Assembly: GCA_023424095.1 (NCBI GenBank)
Contig: JAFAEG010000093.1
Coordinates: forward strand, 1-60,422
DNA: 60,422 nucleotides
Origin: Pseudomonadota bacterium
GTDB lineage: Bacteria > Pseudomonadota > Alphaproteobacteria > Sphingomonadales > Sphingomonadaceae
Direction: 5' to 3'
The notes under the pieces are model-generated. The model worked only from the letters and a program-made list of their open reading frames with translations. It was not told where the DNA came from and did no database searches. Position numbers and translations under genes: made by a program. Positions 18,219 through 26,359 of this stretch are shown piece after piece. Position 1 is the first letter of the stretch, and every line of letters begins with the position of its first letter.

Positions 18219-19513
18219 GCCGGCCTCCCCTCGGCCCGCGCCTCGGCGGCGCGGGCATGCGCTTCCAGCCCTTCGAGCCGCGCCAGCCGGGCAGCGGGTC
18301 CGGCCAGCGCCGCCGCCGCTTCGGCGGTGACCGATTGGGCCGTCATCGCTTTCATGAAGCTGTGCACGGAAATGCCGCTCCATGCGCGCGCGGCGCCGTC
18401 CGTCGGCAGGACGTGGCTGGAGCCGGCGAGATAGTCGCCGAACGTCTCGGCCGCCGCCCGGCCGACGAAGACGGCGCCGGCATTGCGGACGCGGTCGAGC
18501 AGCGTCTCGGCGTCGCGAACGGCCAGCGCCAGATGCTCGGGCGCGTAAGCATTGGCGATCTCCACCGCCTGGCCGAGATCGGAGGCGAGGATGACTCGGG
18601 CGTTGCGCAACGCCTCGCGAGCGCAGTCGGCGCGGGGCAGGCGCGCGACCTGGATGCCCACCTCACGCGCAACCGCCGCCGCCAGCGAAAGCGAGTCGGT
18701 CACCAGCAGCACCTGCGCCGTCGGGTCGTGCTCGGCCTGGCTGAGCAGATCGGCCGCGACCGTCGCGGCATTGGCCCCGCCGTCCGCGATTACCATCAGC
18801 TCGCTGGGTCCGGCCGGCAGGTCGATCGCCGGGCCGCCGGGCAGGCCCGCGACGAGCGCTTTGGCCTCCGTCACCCAGCCATTGCCCGGGCCGCAAATCT
18901 TGTCGACCGGGCCGATCTCGCCGGCGCCGAAGGCCAAAGCCGCGACCGCCTGCGCGCCGCCGACCGTCCAGATCGCCTCGACCCCGCATGTCTCCGCCGC
19001 GAGGGCGAGGGCAGGGTCGAGTCCGCCATCGGGCCGCGGCGGCGTGACGACAATGAGGTCGCGCACGCCCGCCGCCCGCGCCGGCAATGCGAGCATCAGC
19101 AGGGTCGAAAAAAGCGGCGCCGCGCCGCCCGGAACATACAAGCCCACCCGGTCGATCGGCCGCCACAGCTTGCGCACGACGAGGCCGGGGAAGGTCTCGA
19201 TCTCGACATCCGCGGGCCGGCTGTTTTCGTGGAATAGGGCGATATTGCGCGCCGCCAGTTCGATCGCGGCCACATCCTCCGGCGCCAGCCTGGCCCGGGC
19301 ACGGGCAGCGGCGGGCGCGACCGGCTCGAGCATCGGCAGCGCCTTGTCGATGCGCTGCGCCTCGTCCGCGAGCGCGGCCCAGCCGCCGTCGCGCACCCGC
19401 TCGACAATCGCCCGCACCGCCTCGCGCAAGCCGCTTTCGCTGCGCTGTTCCGGCCGGGCGAGCGCCCGCTCCCGCGCCGCGGCATCCAGCTCGCTCCACA
19501 TCAGGGTCTTCAC
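18215..19513 (-). CDS. hisD: Histidinol dehydrogenase
   Basis: HisD oxidises L-histidinol to L-histidine with two NAD+. The 432-residue protein has YVPGGAAPLFSTLLMLALPA, the motif KICGPGNGWVTEAK, the zinc-site segment SQAEHDP, and the C-terminal SGISVHSFMKAMT. The GTG start at 19513 overlaps the hisG stop by four bases, giving the normal family length. The upstream in-frame extension was rejected because it lies inside hisG. Confidence 0.97.
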   Translation of the reverse strand: MKTLMWSELDAAARERALARPEQRSESGLREAVRAIVERVRDGGWAALADEAQRIDKALPMLEPVAPAAARARARLAPEDVAAIELAARNIALFHENSRPADVEIETFPGLVVRKLWRPIDRVGLYVPGGAAPLFSTLLMLALPARAAGVRDLIVVTPPRPDGGLDPALALAAETCGVEAIWTVGGAQAVAALAFGAGEIGPVDKICGPGNGWVTEAKALVAGLPGGPAIDLPAGPSELMVIADGGANAATVAADLLSQAEHDPTAQVLLVTDSLSLAAAVAREVGIQVARLPRADCAREALRNARVILASDLGQAVEIANAYAPEHLALAVRDAETLLDRVRNAGAVFVGRAAAETFGDYLAGSSHVLPTDGAARAWSGISVHSFMKAMTAQSVTAEAAAALAGPAARLARLEGLEAHARAAEARAEGRPA

Positions 19514-20400
19514 AGCATCATCTTTTCGATCGGGAGGACGAGGATCGCCGAGGCGCCGGTGGCCTTCAGCTTCTGGAGGGTCTCCCAGAAGACCGATTCC
19601 TGGCACACGGCGTGGACCGCGAACTGGCCGGGCCGCTGGTGCAGCGGCAGGATGGTCGGCGCCCCCGCACCGGGCAGCAAGGCGGTGATCGCCGAGAGCG
19701 CCTCGCCGGGCGCATTCAGCATGATATATTTGGATTCCTTGGTCGCCAGCACGCCATCGATCCGGCTGAGCAGGCCGGCGACCAGTTCCTGCTGGCTGGC
19801 GGGGACCGGCTTGCGGGTGCGCACCAGCACCGCTTCGCTTTCGAGCACGGTCTCGACCGCGCGCAGGCCGTTCGCATCCAGGGTGGCGCCGGTTGAGACG
19901 AGGTCGCAGATGAAGGGGGCGATCTGCAGCCGTGGCGCGAGTTCCACCGCGCCATTCATCTTCACCACCGTGGCGGCAAGCTGGCGGTCGTCCAGGAAGC
20001 GTTGCACGATGCGCGGATAGGAGGTGGCGATCCGCGCCCCGGCGAGCGAGGCGATGCCGTCCCAGCGCGCCTCCCGCGGCGCCGCGAGCTTCAGGGTGCA
20101 GCGCCCGAAACCCAATTGCGCGACCGTCTTGCAGCGTGCCCCGTCCTCGCCCAGCTCGAATTCGCGCAGGACGTTGCCGCCGACGATGCCGAGTTCGCAG
20201 ACGCCATCCGCGACGAAGGTCGGGATGTCGTCGTCGCGCACGAACATCAGGTCCGCCGGGAAATTCTCGACCCGCGCGGTCAGCTCGTTCTTGCCGCTCT
20301 GGACCCTAAGGCCAGTGTCGCGCAGCAGGCTTCGGCTCAGCTCCGCAAGCCGGCCGGATTTCTGGATGGCGATGTGCAGGCGCGGCGGATCAGCGAGCAT
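19510..20400 (-). CDS. hisG: ATP phosphoribosyltransferase, long form
   Basis: HisG catalyses the first, feedback-controlled step of histidine synthesis. The 296-residue protein is the long, HisZ-independent type: catalytic part (AIQKSGRLAELS, ELGIVGGNVL, ATSYPRIVQRFL, DLVSTGATLDANGL) plus a C-terminal ACT-like regulatory domain ending in LPIEKMML. The ending closely resembles enteric HisG as I remember it. The start overlaps the upstream regulator gene by 11 bp. Confidence 0.96.
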   Translation of the reverse strand: MLADPPRLHIAIQKSGRLAELSRSLLRDTGLRVQSGKNELTARVENFPADLMFVRDDDIPTFVADGVCELGIVGGNVLREFELGEDGARCKTVAQLGFGRCTLKLAAPREARWDGIASLAGARIATSYPRIVQRFLDDRQLAATVVKMNGAVELAPRLQIAPFICDLVSTGATLDANGLRAVETVLESEAVLVRTRKPVPASQQELVAGLLSRIDGVLATKESKYIMLNAPGEALSAITALLPGAGAPTILPLHQRPGQFAVHAVCQESVFWETLQKLKATGASAILVLPIEKMML

Positions 20401-20719
20401 CGGGGCGCTCCAGCGCGTCGAGTGCGCGGCGATAGCCGTGATGCGGCTCCTGGCGGAGGAAGCGCGCGACCCGGACGACCGTGGTCGTGCTCACCCCGGT
20501 CGCTTCCTGGATCTCGCGGTAGGACAATTCGTTGCGGTCGAGCAGCCGTGCCACGTGCCAGCGTTCGGCGAGCGTTCGGATCTCCGCCGGCGTGCACAGA
20601 TCGACCAGCAGCAGCCGCATGTCGGCCACGGATTGGGGCGACAGCAAAGCTGCGCACAGATCGTCGGTGAGCGCTCCCGAATCGCGAGTCGGCACCAGCT
20701 TCGGCAAAGGGTCGGACAT
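20390..20719 (-). CDS. TrpR-family (YerC/YecD-type) repressor, putative HisR
   Basis: The 109-residue protein has the Trp-repressor fold pattern: VADMRLLLVDLCTPAEIRTLAERWHVARLL, then the helix-turn-helix LSYREIQEATGVSTTTVVRVARFL. The YerC/YecD branch has been predicted in other bacteria to regulate histidine genes. As the first gene of this his operon it is likely an autoregulated his repressor. That role is inferred from position and family, not shown. Confidence 0.85.
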   Translation of the reverse strand: MSDPLPKLVPTRDSGALTDDLCAALLSPQSVADMRLLLVDLCTPAEIRTLAERWHVARLLDRNELSYREIQEATGVSTTTVVRVARFLRQEPHHGYRRALDALERPDAR

Positions 20720-20734
20720 GGCTCTTGTTCCAAC

Positions 20735-20752
20735 GTGCTAATACACTAGAAC
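20735..20752 (-). promoter_or_regulatory. Imperfect palindrome resembling a TrpR-family operator
   Basis: Read on the minus strand, GTTCTAGTGTATTAGCAC lies 16 bp upstream of the regulator start. Its core CTAGTGTATTAG is partly palindromic and resembles the enteric trp operator core with opposed CTAG elements. It would sit over or near the his promoter, fitting autorepression. No good -35/-10 pair was identified. Confidence 0.45.
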
Positions 20753-20846
20753 GGCGCAGCTAGAGCCCGCTTGGGCTAAGATCAAGCCCCCGCACGAAAA
20801 TTTTGCGGCTTGACGGCATGGGCCATCGGCCAGCTACAATAAGGGC

Positions 20847-20972
20847 ATGTCCAATGGTCCCGCCTCGATGACGCTTGTCGCCGCTTGCCCGGCCCCGTCG
20901 TCTTGCGCGCTCGCCTGGCATTGGTGGTGGTGGAGTGATTCCTCCCGGGCGGCCTTGCTCGAGCGATGGTGA
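20847..20972 (+). CDS. trpL: trp leader peptide
   Basis: A short frame of 41 codons precedes trpD. It contains Trp-His-Trp-Trp-Trp-Trp at 20916-20933 and a last Trp before its stop at 20970. A run of tandem Trp codons followed by a terminator hairpin is the signature of ribosome-mediated attenuation: Trp-tRNA shortage stalls the ribosome and prevents termination. Translation may instead begin at the in-frame ATG at 20868. Confidence 0.88.
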   Translation: MSNGPASMTLVAACPAPSSCALAWHWWWWSDSSRAALLERW

Positions 20973-21007
20973 ACGCGGCTCCACGAGACCGCTGAACCAC
21001 CCGCCCA

Positions 21008-21032
21008 AGCCCGCCCTACCGGCGGGCATTTT
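21008..21032 (+). terminator. trp attenuator terminator
   Basis: A perfect 7-bp stem (GCCCGCC and GGCGGGC) with loop CTACC is followed by ATTTTT. It lies 35 bp after the leader peptide stop and 44 bp before trpD, as expected for an intrinsic attenuator. Confidence 0.9.
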
Positions 21033-21076
21033 TGTGTCCGCGCGGCAGAGGCGACGCCAATTGCAAGGACACCCGA

Positions 21077-22138
21077 ATGTACATGTCATCGACGCTCGAC
21101 GCCGGCCTCCGGCGCGCCGACGCTCCCACCGCCGCCGGCCTGCTGGCCGCGCTCTGCTCCGGCCACACGCTCGACGCGGATGAGAGCGAATTGCTGTTCC
21201 GCTCGCTGGTCGCCGGCGAACTGGACGAGACGCAGATCGCCGCCCTGCTCATCGCCCTGAAGGTGAAGGGGGAAACGAGCGAGGAGCTGGTCGGCGCCGC
21301 CCGCGCGCTGCGGTCCGCGGCCTTGCCCTTCGATCGGCCGGACTATCTGTTCGCCGACAGCTGCGGCACCGGCGGGGACGGGGCGGGGACGATCAACCTG
21401 TCCACCGCCGTGGCCTTCGTTGCGGCCGCCTGCGGGCTGCCGGTGGCGAAGCATGGCAATCGTTCGGTCACCTCTCGCTGCGGCTCGGCGGACGTGCTCG
21501 AGGCGCTCGGCGTGCGCCTCGATCCGCCGCCTTCGGTGTCGCGCCGGGCGCTCGACGAGATCGGCATCTGCTTCCTGTTCGCGCCGCAATATCACCCCGG
21601 GCTTCGCCATGCCGGGCCGGTGCGTCGAGCGCTCAAGGTACGCACCGTGATGAACATGCTCGGCCCCTGCGTGAACCCGGCCAGCCCGGACGTGCAGTTG
21701 CTCGGGGTGGCGGATGCCTCCTTGCTCGAGCCGGTCGCGGCGACCCTCCTCGGCCTTGGCGTACCCCGCGCTTTGGTGGTTCACGGGGCCGGGCTGGACG
21801 AGATCGCGCCGCAGGGCGAGACCGAGGCCGTCCGGATCTGCGATGGCGAGACCAGCTTCCTGACGCTCAGCCCCGAACAAGCAGGGATCGCACCGGCACC
21901 GCTGCAGGCGCTCGCCGGCGGCGGACCGGCCGAGAATGCGGTGCGGCTGCTGGCGCTGCTGCAGGGCAGGGGCTCGGCCGAGGACGCGGCGGCGGTGGCG
22001 ATCAATGCCGGGGCCCTGCTGATGACGGCTGGCCTGGCGGTGGATTTGCGGGAAGGGGCCGATCTGTCGCTGCAGGCGCTGGCCTCGGGAGAGCCCGCCC
22101 GGCGACTGCAGGGGCTGATCGAGATCAGCAATGGTTGA
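21077..22138 (+). CDS. trpD: Anthranilate phosphoribosyltransferase
   Basis: TrpD transfers phosphoribose to anthranilate. The 353-residue protein has the PRPP-binding motif DSCGTGGDGAGTINLST, KHGNRSVTSRCGSADVLEALG, and KVRTVMNMLGPCVNP. The start at 21077 has AAGGA seven bases upstream; ATG at 21083 is an alternative. It is the first structural gene behind the attenuator. trpE and trpG, which precede trpD in enteric operons, are not in this window. It overlaps trpCF by 8 bp. Confidence 0.96.
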   Translation: MYMSSTLDAGLRRADAPTAAGLLAALCSGHTLDADESELLFRSLVAGELDETQIAALLIALKVKGETSEELVGAARALRSAALPFDRPDYLFADSCGTGGDGAGTINLSTAVAFVAAACGLPVAKHGNRSVTSRCGSADVLEALGVRLDPPPSVSRRALDEIGICFLFAPQYHPGLRHAGPVRRALKVRTVMNMLGPCVNPASPDVQLLGVADASLLEPVAATLLGLGVPRALVVHGAGLDEIAPQGETEAVRICDGETSFLTLSPEQAGIAPAPLQALAGGGPAENAVRLLALLQGRGSAEDAAAVAINAGALLMTAGLAVDLREGADLSLQALASGEPARRLQGLIEISNG

Positions 22139-23540
22139 GCCGTCCGGCCTGCTTGGCGAGATCGTGGCGCGCAAGCGCCGGGATGTTGCCGCCCGTCTCG
22201 GCGGCACGACGCTCGACGAACTGATGGCGCGTGCGAGCCCCAGCCGTCAGAGCCTGGCGGCGTGCCTCGCGAGGCCCGGGGCCCGCTTCATCATGGAGGT
22301 CAAGCGCGCTTCGCCATCCGAAGGTCGGCTCCGCGTCAGGACGGATCCGGCGGAAATCGCCCGCGCCTACCAAAGCGCGGCGGACGCGGTGAGCGTGCTG
22401 GTCGACGAGCCCTATTTCGGTGGGTCCTATCGCGATCTGGCGGCGGTTCGGGCGGCCTTCGACGGCCCGATCCTCGCCAAGGATTTCGTCGTCGATCCCC
22501 GCCAGGTCGCCGAAGCCCGGTTGCACGGCGCGGACGCGGTGCTGGTCATGCTTTCCGTGCTGGACGACGATGAGGCTCGCACGGTGATCGCGGCCGCCGC
22601 AAAGCTGGGCATGGAAGTGCTTGTCGAGGCGCATGACGAGGTGGAGGTGCGCCGCGCCGTCGCGCTCGACGCGCCGGTCATCGGCATCAACAATCGCGAT
22701 TTGGCCAGCCTGCGGGTCGATCTGGTGGTGACCGAGCGGCTCGCTCATCTGGTGCCGTCCGACCGCCTGCTCGTCAGCGAATCCGGCATCACCGATCGCG
22801 CCGATGTCGAGCGCCTGGCGCCGCGTGTCGACGCCTTTCTTGTCGGCTCCGCGCTGATGAAGGCCCAGGCACCCGCGCAGGCGGGACGCACGCTCGCCTT
22901 CGGCCGGGTCAAATTGTGCGGTCTCACCTCTGCCGAGGACATGGCGGCCGCGATCGCGGTGGGCGGGACCCATGTTGGCTTGATCTTCGTGCCGGATTCG
23001 CCGCGGCTGATCGGGCTCGAGCCGGCCCTGCCGCTGGTGGAATCGGCGCGCCGGGCGGGGGTGATTCCGGTCGGCGTCTTCCGCAATGCCGAAATGCTTG
23101 AGGTCGCGCGCGCCGCCATCGATCTCGACCTGGGCGCCGTCCAGCTCCACGGCGATGAGGATCGCGCCTATCTCCGCCGCCTGCGCCGGCTGCTGCCGGA
23201 TGATGTGGAGATCTGGGCCGCCTGCGGGGTCGGCGCGGCGCTGACGGAGCGCGCCGGCGCGGACCGGCTGCTGTTCGACACCGCGGTCGACGGGCGCAGC
23301 GGCGGCACCGGGCGCAGCTTCGACTGGGCGCTGCTGGACGGCCATGCCGATCTGCCCCGTTCGCTGGTGGCCGGAGGTCTCAACCCCGACAACATCCGCG
23401 CCGCCGCGAAGCTCGGCGCCTTCGCGCTCGACGTCGGTTCGGGCGTGGAGGCCGCGCCCGGGCGCAAGGATCCCGCCAAACTCGCCGCGCTCTTCGCAGC
23501 CCTTCGGCCCACTTCGAGACGAGAAACCCTATGCGTCTGA
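22131..23540 (+). CDS. trpCF: Fused indole-3-glycerol-phosphate synthase / phosphoribosylanthranilate isomerase
   Basis: The 469-residue protein carries two TIM barrels. Residues 1 to about 257 are TrpC (FIMEVKRASPSEG, ILAKDFVVDP, GINNRDLASLRVD, SESGITDRADVERL). From about 259 it is TrpF (VKLCGLTSAEDM with the catalytic Cys, AVQLHGDED, and FDTAVDGRSGGTG with the catalytic Asp). This fusion is typical of enteric and related gammaproteobacteria; alphaproteobacteria normally have separate trpC and trpF. It overlaps trpB by 10 bp. Confidence 0.96.
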   Translation: MVEPSGLLGEIVARKRRDVAARLGGTTLDELMARASPSRQSLAACLARPGARFIMEVKRASPSEGRLRVRTDPAEIARAYQSAADAVSVLVDEPYFGGSYRDLAAVRAAFDGPILAKDFVVDPRQVAEARLHGADAVLVMLSVLDDDEARTVIAAAAKLGMEVLVEAHDEVEVRRAVALDAPVIGINNRDLASLRVDLVVTERLAHLVPSDRLLVSESGITDRADVERLAPRVDAFLVGSALMKAQAPAQAGRTLAFGRVKLCGLTSAEDMAAAIAVGGTHVGLIFVPDSPRLIGLEPALPLVESARRAGVIPVGVFRNAEMLEVARAAIDLDLGAVQLHGDEDRAYLRRLRRLLPDDVEIWAACGVGAALTERAGADRLLFDTAVDGRSGGTGRSFDWALLDGHADLPRSLVAGGLNPDNIRAAAKLGAFALDVGSGVEAAPGRKDPAKLAALFAALRPTSRRETLCV

Positions 23541-24706
23541 CTGGCCGGTTCGGCGCCTATGGCGGCGCCTATGTGCCCGAAATCCTGATGCCCGCGCTGG
23601 AGCAATTGGAAGCCGCTTTCCTCGATTCCCGCGAGGACGAGGCCTTCGCGGCCGAGTTGGGATCGCTGCTCGCCACTTATGCCGGGCGGCCGACGCCGCT
23701 CACCCTGTGCCGGAACCTCTCGACCGCTCACGCCCGAATCTATCTGAAGCGCGAGGATCTGCTGCACGGCGGCGCGCACAAGACCAACCAGGTGCTCGGC
23801 CAGGCGATGCTCGCCCGACGCATGGGCAAGACCCGCCTGATCGCGGAGACCGGCGCCGGCCAGCACGGCGTTGCGACCGCGCTCGCCGGCGCGCTGTTCG
23901 GCCTGCAGACCTGCATCTACATGGGCGCGCACGACGTCGAGCGGCAGAAGCTCAACGTCTTCCGGATGCAGTTGATGGGGGCGCAGGTCGTGCCGGTCGA
24001 AAGCGGCCAGCGCGGCCTGAAGGACGCGATCAACGAGGCGTTGCGCGATTGGACCGCGAGCTTCGAGCATACCCATTATCTGCTCGGCACGGTCGCCGGC
24101 CCGCATCCTTTCCCGCTGATCGTGCGCGAATATCAGCGCGTGATCGGCCGGGAGGCGCGCGCCCAGCTGATCGCCGCCGAAGGCCGGTTGCCGGACGCGG
24201 CGATCGCGGCGGTCGGCGGCGGTTCCAATGCGATCGGCCTGTTCGCCGATTTCATCGACGACGAGAGCGTCCGCCTGATCGGCGCTGAAGCGGCCGGCAA
24301 GGGGCTGGACGGCTCCGAGCATGGCGCGACCCTGTTGCGCGGCCGGCCGGGCATCCTCCACGGTTCGGAAACCTATGTGCTGCAGGACGAACATGGCCAG
24401 ATCAGCGAGAGCTGGTCGGTATCGGCCGGGCTCGATTACCCCGCCGTCGGCCCGGAACATGCGCACCTCAAGGATAGTGGCCGCGCCGAATATGTCGGCG
24501 TCACCGATGCCGAGGCGCTGGCTGCCTTCGCCCGCCTGGCCCGCGCAGAAGGCATTATCTGCGCCTTCGAATCCGCCCACGCTCTGGCCCATGCCCTGAA
24601 GCTGGCCGAGGCGGCGGAGGAGGAAACCATCCTCCTCGTCAACCTCTCCGGGCGCGGCGACAAGGATATGGAACAGGCGCAGCGCCTGCTGGGGAGCCTC
24701 GTATGA
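23531..24706 (+). CDS. trpB: Tryptophan synthase beta subunit
   Basis: TrpB joins indole and serine using PLP. The 391-residue protein begins MRLTGRFGAYGGAYVPEILMP and has the PLP-lysine motif GGAHKTNQVLGQ, AETGAGQHGVATA, and the phosphate-binding GGGSNAIGLF. Length is normal. It overlaps trpA with ATGA. Confidence 0.98.
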   Translation: MRLTGRFGAYGGAYVPEILMPALEQLEAAFLDSREDEAFAAELGSLLATYAGRPTPLTLCRNLSTAHARIYLKREDLLHGGAHKTNQVLGQAMLARRMGKTRLIAETGAGQHGVATALAGALFGLQTCIYMGAHDVERQKLNVFRMQLMGAQVVPVESGQRGLKDAINEALRDWTASFEHTHYLLGTVAGPHPFPLIVREYQRVIGREARAQLIAAEGRLPDAAIAAVGGGSNAIGLFADFIDDESVRLIGAEAAGKGLDGSEHGATLLRGRPGILHGSETYVLQDEHGQISESWSVSAGLDYPAVGPEHAHLKDSGRAEYVGVTDAEALAAFARLARAEGIICAFESAHALAHALKLAEAAEEETILLVNLSGRGDKDMEQAQRLLGSLV

Positions 24707-25512
24707 CCGGCCGCTACGCTGCCATGTTCGATCGCCTGAACGCTCGGCGGGAAGCGGCATTCGGCGCCTTCGTCATGCTCGGCGATCCCGACCTTGAGAC
24801 AAGCGCGCGCATTCTTGAGCTGCTGGTCGAGAACGGGGCCGACATGCTCGAACTGGGCATCCCTTTCTCCGACCCCGTGGCCGATGGCCCCATCATCCAG
24901 GCTGCGGCGGAGCGGGCGCTGCGCCAGGGCGTGACTCCGGCCGATTGCTTTCGGCTGTTGGCTGGCTTCCGGGAGCGCCATCCCGACGTGCCGGTCGGCG
25001 TGCTGACCTATGCGAACATCGTGCTGGCGCCGGGGCGGGACGCTTTCTACCGCGCCGCCGCGCACGCCGGCGTGGACAGCGTGCTCGTCGCCGATTTGCC
25101 CGCGCTCGAGGCCGTGCCCTTCGCCGCGTCCGCCCTCGCGGCGGGGATAGAGCCGGTGCTGATCGCGGCGCCGAACACGCCCTGCCCGGCGCTCGAGCGG
25201 ATCGCCGCCCTTGGCCGCGGCTACACTTATTGCGTCGCGCGGAGCGGCGTTACGGGCACGGAGCGCGGCGCTGAACTCCAGCACGACGCGCTCTTCGACA
25301 GCCTCGCCGCGCTCGGCGCCCCGCCGCCGGTGCTCGGCTTCGGCATTTCGTCGCCCGACCATGTCCGCCAGGCGGTCCGGGCCGGGGCCGCCGGGGTGAT
25401 TTGCGGCTCTGCGCTCGTGACCTTGGTCGAACAGGCGCGCTTCGAGGAACTGAAGACCAGCATGCGCCGGTTGAAGGCGGCGACGAGCCTGGATGCCTCG
25501 GGAGAGGATTGA
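24703..25512 (+). CDS. trpA: Tryptophan synthase alpha subunit
   Basis: TrpA cleaves indole-3-glycerol phosphate and passes indole to TrpB. The 269-residue TIM barrel has ADMLELGIPFSDPVADGP with both catalytic acids, VLTYANIVL, and GFGISSPDHVRQ. It ends 54 bp before the 42-bp tRNA-derived repeat that opens the integrated element. No clear terminator follows. Confidence 0.97.
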   Translation: MTGRYAAMFDRLNARREAAFGAFVMLGDPDLETSARILELLVENGADMLELGIPFSDPVADGPIIQAAAERALRQGVTPADCFRLLAGFRERHPDVPVGVLTYANIVLAPGRDAFYRAAAHAGVDSVLVADLPALEAVPFAASALAAGIEPVLIAAPNTPCPALERIAALGRGYTYCVARSGVTGTERGAELQHDALFDSLAALGAPPPVLGFGISSPDHVRQAVRAGAAGVICGSALVTLVEQARFEELKTSMRRLKAATSLDASGED

Positions 25513-25565
25513 GCGAGCGAGGGGGATTGCGTTCGGTACGCTGGAAAAGTCCAACGATTACAGCG

Positions 25566-25607
25566 TGGTGACCCCTACGAGAATCGAACTCGTGTTTTCG
25601 CCGTGAG
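25566..25607. repeat. Distal attachment-site copy (42-bp duplicate of the tRNA-Glu 3' half)
   Basis: These 42 bp are identical to 27669-27710, the tRNA-Glu segment from the CCA end to the anticodon. Sequence beyond the repeat differs at once on both sides. The tRNA 5' half is missing, so this is not a functional tRNA gene. It is the att copy left by site-specific integration into a tRNA gene. Confidence 0.93.
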
Positions 25608-25961
25608 TGCGGAAACTGGCGGAAAACTGCGATAGTTACCCATTTTTGCGATCGAAAAGCTGCAATGCGTTGCAATAGGGTGCACGCGGCGTGGGTAACT
25701 GATCCACCCGCCCAACCTGCAATTTCTACGTCATGGGGACTATCACACATGCACCGGGCGGTCGCATTCGCAGCGCCGCGTTTCGACTTGAACGCGAAGG
25801 AGCTTCCCGGGCTTATCGTGACCAACATCGACCGCGCCTCGCACCTCATGACAGACGAGCGCAAGGTCGCGATCGCTGCCTGAATCGGCGGAGGCGCCTC
25901 ACCAGACTGGCGAGCCACGCAAGAGGTGGACTCGCTGGCGGTCGCCGCGCATCATTCTCTC
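25608..25961. other. 354-bp left end of the element, no confident gene
   Basis: The stretch contains two copies of an 8-bp motif (listed separately). It also has one weak open frame, ATG at 25749 to 25883, 44 codons (MHRAVAFAAPRFDLNAKEL...). I cannot assign that frame to a family, and its coding status is doubtful. Nothing else is recognisable. Confidence 0.4.
25635..25699. repeat. GTTACCCA motif pair near the left att copy
   Basis: GTTACCCA occurs at 25635-25642 and its inverse TGGGTAAC at 25692-25699, within 100 bp of the left att copy. Three more copies lie near the right end. The distribution resembles arm-type integrase or Xis binding sites. Confidence 0.55.
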
Positions 25962-26237
25962 ATGAATGAAACAACCCAAGAACGCGCGCAACGGGAAGCC
26001 GCTGCCGCTATTCAATATGCTCACCAGATGACCGAAATCGTCTGTCTTCTGGTCGCCGATATGCAGCAAGCGCGAGCGTTGCGACCGTCAACCAAGGGAG
26101 AAATCCTTCGTGTCCTTCGCGAAGGATTTGACCCTCAGCGCTCGCAATCGGCCCTCGAGCGGCTTGCCGAGCGCATGCGGATAACTACGCCTTTAGAGCG
26201 CGAGGAGAAGAGGGAAACTCCGAAGGATCGGAGCTAA
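25962..26237 (+). CDS. Unknown 91-residue element protein
   Basis: I do not recognise this protein. From the ATG at 25962 it reads MNETTQERAQREAAAAIQ. A helical segment HQMTEIVCLLVADMQQARAL and a charged helical C-terminus rich in Glu, Arg and Lys follow. It has no signal peptide or clear membrane segment. It lies 122 bp ahead of the HEPN-motif gene on the same strand and might act with it. An in-frame ATG at 25926 would add 12 residues. Confidence 0.6.
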   Translation: MNETTQERAQREAAAAIQYAHQMTEIVCLLVADMQQARALRPSTKGEILRVLREGFDPQRSQSALERLAERMRITTPLEREEKRETPKDRS

Positions 26238-26359
26238 CCTTGCTTGTGCCTACCCTGCGCTTTCTCGGTCTTTTGCGACTTGTGCGGCGTCGCCAGCATC
26301 CGCTTTCGAGCCGCCTCGCGGCAGGCTACGGTGTCTCTTAGGAGTAGGTTTCGCAACCC

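Noticed and set aside
25566..25607. A second tRNA-Glu gene
   Set aside because: Only the 3' half is present. There is no D-arm or 5' acceptor strand, so it is an att copy.
25749..25883. A 44-codon frame in the left end of the mini-element
   Set aside because: No ribosome-binding site of note, no recognisable family and short length. Left as doubtful within the end-region entry.
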